Assembly (NCBI GenBank): GCA_022376515.1
Contig: WTXI01000004.1
Coordinates: 1,572,577 to 1,636,576 of the forward strand
Source: Lactifluus volemus
Taxonomy: Eukaryota; Basidiomycota; Agaricomycetes; Russulales; Russulaceae
Direction: 5' to 3'
DNA length: 64,000 bases
This document shows, in pieces, positions 60,580 to 64,000 of this stretch. Numbering within the stretch: the stretch's first letter is position 1; each line of letters starts with the position of its first letter. The notes under the pieces were generated by a model. It did no database searches. It was given only the letters and a program-made list of their open reading frames with translations, and was not told where the DNA came from. The translations under genes were made by a program, and so were the position numbers.

Positions 60580-61617
60580 TTACATTCGGTCGCTGGATGG
60601 TGAGGAGGATTTGCCGAATGAAGCAAAATGAACGGAATCAGGAGCTGAGCTGCTCAAGCATTGCGTGAGGAGTGTGTGGAGGTAGCTGTACTGTGGCTTC
60701 TGGTCAAGTTGAGCGATCGAATGTACTGCGCAAAAGTGTGGAAGGGTGCAGGTAGGCCGAGGCAAAGAGTTTCGCCGAGGCAATCTTCTTCTGAGAACAG
60801 CTGCTCCACGTTTCCCAACAGAGTCTCCCACAAGGTCGTCTTGCCAAGGTAAGCGACCACGATATAAATAGATAATAGTATACACGAGTGCTTCAAGATC
60901 GTCGCGGCGTGATTGCGTCTGTCCTAGATGGCTGCTAATTGATGTAAAGGCGATGGTGCCTACAGTCTTCAGTCCAGACATCTGCGGAAGGTGCTGACGA
61001 GTCAAGGGATTGCGAAAGAGTTGGGCCAAGCCAAAGTCGATTAGAAACACCTGGCTGCCTTTTTCACCCATGCCCGTCATGAAGCTCGACGGTTTAACGT
61101 CGCGGTGGATGTAACTTTGTTCGTTGTAGCGATTCAAGACGTGAAAGCTGTTGAAAGGGATAAGAATTAAACATTTTGAGAAACAGAGAAAATTTACCAT
61201 TTGATCGGCCGAAGGAGAAACACCAAGTTGTCGTCGTGGGACTTGCCATATTGCCTCTTCCAACGTAAGATCGAGGCGCTCAAGAACCATCACGTTGTAG
61301 GGGACCTCTGTGCCATACCAATGCATGGCAGGGAAGCCGGGCACATTTGAAAGGGCCTTGTAAACAGCATGCTCGTTACTGGAGACGGGAGTTTCGTGCT
61401 TTGACAGGCTCAAGCTTTAGTGCAACATCCAGCCTAGTTTTGATGTCCCGTCCTAAGTATACATGTCCTAGAGGATTGAGCAAAATCGAAAGGTGAGACG
61501 GAAACAGAACAACTTACCATGGGTTCCAGAGCCCAGTAACTTTCCCAGCCTATATCGTCCACGTACGCGAACTACGCTAGGCTGAAGGACGCTGCTGAGT
61601 TTGCTTGAATCTGACAT
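60580..61617 (-). pseudogene. CK1-like protein kinase, multiple frame breaks
   Basis: The start is at 61617 (MSDSSKLS). Kinase landmarks in order: RGRYRLGKLLGSGTHG, an intron with GTAAGT and CTCTAG ends, HVYLGRDIKTRLDVALKLEP (with the catalytic Lys), SNEHAVYKAL, a hinge (VPYNVMVLERLDLTLEEA), a second intron (about 61148-61197), NRYNEQSYIHRDVKPSSFM (HRD), FLIDFGLAQLF (DFG), SISSHLGQTQSRRDDLEAL and YLYRGRLPWQ, the casein-kinase-1 hallmark in place of APE. Frame changes are needed after KLEP (about 61405), after LEEAI (about 61257), after LPWQ (about 60841) and after SLNL (about 60700). Intron 2 only fits the second frame, which argues that these are real lesions relative to a working ancestor. 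Confidence 0.7.
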
Positions 61618-61855
61618 GGGGTATGGTATTGTATACACGAGTTGTGTTGGGTTGATGTTGACCTTCATGATGAAGTTAGAACTCCGAGCTCCGACTCTCC
61701 GCATGTGATCGCACGTGCCATTTTGCAAATCGAGTGACGGGGGATCAGACAATGTTTCAGGGCGCATGAAGTATGAAAGTACGAAATCTGGGATGGTATC
61801 ACGTTAAACTAGCAGTAAAGGTCCTTATCCCTAAGTGTCGTAGACTCAGTCACGG
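61618..61855. other. Spacer between the kinase relic and the hAT element
   Basis: If the hAT copy has a terminal inverted repeat on this side it should lie here, but without the other end I cannot define it. Confidence 0.4.
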
Positions 61856-64000
61856 TTAGTCTAAATTCATAGCATCACCAAGTAGTTCATCCCTCGCGGT
61901 TTCGGCGTCCCCGCCCAACAAAGACTCGAGCGTAATCTCTGGTTCTTGCTTGCTCTCTCCCAGCATTTCACTCTCCTCCGTCTTCCAACCAACCATGAAC
62001 TCGAGACGCTGCTTCTTTAGCAGGAATTTTAGCATCTGCAACGCCTCCATGAGGGCTGGGGTGATCCGGTTTCGCTTCTTGGTATCGGTATCCCCAGCTG
62101 ACGAAAAAACTCGTTCGCTTGGAACAGAAGATGCTTGAATGGGGAGGTAGTCCATGGCTATAGCAAAGAGAGTAGGGAATTCAGACTTGTGGGCCTTAGC
62201 GGTAAGCATGAGTTGTAAATTTGAAAATTAAGCAATAACATTTACGTACCTCCCAGAATGTCAGGATATTGGTGTTTTCCGTGGTCAAGGGACTCGAAGT
62301 GTACTTTGTGAATTCGTCTTCGACGCTCCACGTCGATGCCGGGCCATCAGATCTGGGGTGTATGGGATGATCGTGGAGTTGGAAGCGTGTCGACGTCATC
62401 GCGTACGATGGAAGCTTGGGGGGTTGGGCGGATTCCACAATTGACGGCTTCTTGGCGCGATACTCACGCATCTACGATAAATAGTGAATGTCAGAGTGCA
62501 GCTAGAGCCTGCAGGTAAATATTACCAGATCGAACATGACTTTTCTAGCCAGATCTATATATTTTTTCTCCCACTCGCGCTGGATCCACGAGAAGCGTGT
62601 GGCAGGATCGAGAACTATGAAGCGATTCAGCAACTGTCCCGACCCCGGTAAATCAGGGAACCTACCCAAGGTGATGATGTACGCATGAGTGTCGTCCATC
62701 CGCTTGTAATATTTCCGCGCCCAGAACAAACCAATATCTGTCCAGTGCTTTACTTCTGAGTATGTAGCACCGAGTTTTTCCCACGTAGTCATGAGAAGTT
62801 CGAAACTGGCGATGGCACCACACAAGACTGGCGTCGATTCAGACGACATAGTTTGCAAAACTATATGCGCAGCCTGTAAAGATTGACCAATGATCATCAA
62901 CGTGACACGAAAAGAGTATTTGGGAACATACCTCTAGAACACATTCTATGTGCTCTAGGTGGTCCCACTCAGTAGCGCTTAGCTTCATAGATTCGATCGA
63001 CGGATTATTCGCGAAGTACGTATCTACAGCCTGAATACCTAGGGTCAGTGCCGACAGTTTCGTTCGAAGTTCGAACGCGTGTACTCACCTTCCTCAGGAA
63101 ACGAAAACGCCGGATCATCAGGTAGACAGAATCCCATCGAGTCTTGACATGCAGCTTGAGTTCTAGTGGCCGTCCCATCTTTGTCTCGGGAGAATTCAAC
63201 TCGGGATGATTTTTTTCTAACTCGGGGTTATCGTCGATGCAAAGCTTGACACTACGCGCAAACGATTCCCTTCTGGAGTACGATGACCGTATGTAGCGGA
63301 TAAAGTCTGCAACACGTTTGATAGGATCGTCCTGCAGAGGGTCAAACTCATCGTCTTGAGTACTTGCGGCGATGATGTGGCCAGTGCAGATGTTAACAAT
63401 GTGTGGGAAACACATGATGCGATGATTGCGATGATCGAATGCAACGTCACGCTCGACGCGTAATAATTCTTGCAGCTCTTCCATGGCGGTCCCATTATTT
63501 GCGGCGTTGTCAAGAGTGAAATGACCGATCTAGTCATTTAAGTAAAGCTCTCGGTTTAATATACGGTCACATACCTTGAGCGGGTCAATCTGAGCACGAT
63601 CGATAAGAGATAGGATGGCATGAGCGATATTTTTACCCGTATGTGCATCAGGAAGGTGGTGAAAGCCGATTAGAGCAGCTTTCAAAACAAGAATATTGTT
63701 CTCCGAGAAATCCAGTGCGATGTTAGAGCGAGATATGGCGTCAAGTCTGCACTTGACCAGATATCGGCGGTGAAACTTATCCGACCGCACGACCTCTATT
63801 TGGAGTAATGGGTCAGTGCTCCTGTCATCAAAGGAAATGACTAACAGCGAGTTCATTACGCAAATTCTTGAACGCATTTGCCCATTCAATAGTAATTCGT
63901 TCGCGCATTTTGTCGCGATGTGGGATGGTGCTAAGTTCAGGTCGCAGAACATAGCAAATATCACGAAATTCGAGGCAATCGACAACGCGAAATGACTAAG
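61856..64000 (-). mobile_element. hAT-superfamily transposase, N-terminus beyond the window
   Basis: Exons on the minus strand, separated by short introns, encode most of a hAT transposase: a segment ERITIEWANAFKNLRNELA near 63900, KAALIGFHHLPDAHTGKNIA at about 63650, IGHFTLDNAANNGTAMEEL after a 48-nt intron (the region of the second catalytic Asp), FPHIVNICTGHIIAAS, KTRWDSVYLMIRRF, an RWE-type middle part (REWEKKYIDLARKVMFDL), and the C-terminal dimerisation block MDYLPIQASSVPSERVFSSA followed by KKRNRITPALMEALQMLKF, with a stop at 61856-61858. All frames I can see are open. The N-terminal zinc finger and the far terminal repeat are outside the window. Confidence 0.8.

Overview
The window reads as nuclear DNA of a filamentous basidiomycete. 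Genes are split by many introns of about 45-75 nt with GT..AG ends and CTAAC-like branch sites. Several families are typical of Agaricomycetes: UstYa-like (DUF3328) proteins, a seven-helix basidiomycete membrane family, R-type lectins, F-box proteins and hAT transposons. A Rhizoctonia/Ceratobasidium-like source is my guess, made without a database search. Most gene models below were assembled by hand by joining reading frames at splice sites that keep phase.

Layout. 1-4.4 kb: nothing convincing. 4.4-14.6 kb: a compact group of a tiny secreted peptide, a 7-TM protein, a But2-C-like membrane-anchored protein, a head-to-head pair of UstYa-like genes sharing a 288-bp promoter, a second tiny secreted peptide and a broken paralogue of the 7-TM protein. 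This is the best candidate for an undescribed system, because UstYa-type enzymes modify short secreted precursor peptides in known fungal RiPP clusters; the peptide link here is inference. 14.6-18.4 kb: little. 18.4-25.1 kb: a long helical protein with alanine-rich repeats, a divergent cyclin and a small membrane protein with a PPxY motif. 26.3-29.9 kb: two converging R-type lectin genes, one with a long disordered, probably N-myristoylated front half. 34.2-35.5 kb: a four-helix membrane protein. 36.9-38.7 kb: an F-box gene that can be spliced in frame into a bromodomain.

39.4-56.5 kb is a local expansion of one unrecognised family: copy C1 is intact by my reading, C2-C5 are damaged to varying degrees, and there are two smaller relics, one fused to a piece of duplicated F-box gene. 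C4 and C5 belong to one segmental duplication. 57.6-58.8 kb holds a minisatellite and a 27-bp near-perfect hairpin. 59.0-60.2 kb is a decayed reading region with a zinc-finger-like motif. 60.6-61.6 kb is a decayed CK1-like kinase. The window ends inside a hAT transposase that runs off the edge.

A caution for the whole window: several otherwise well-preserved genes are interrupted by single-base length changes, some of them in short homopolymers. These may be true decay or uncorrected sequencing errors, so 'pseudogene' calls depend on the read quality.
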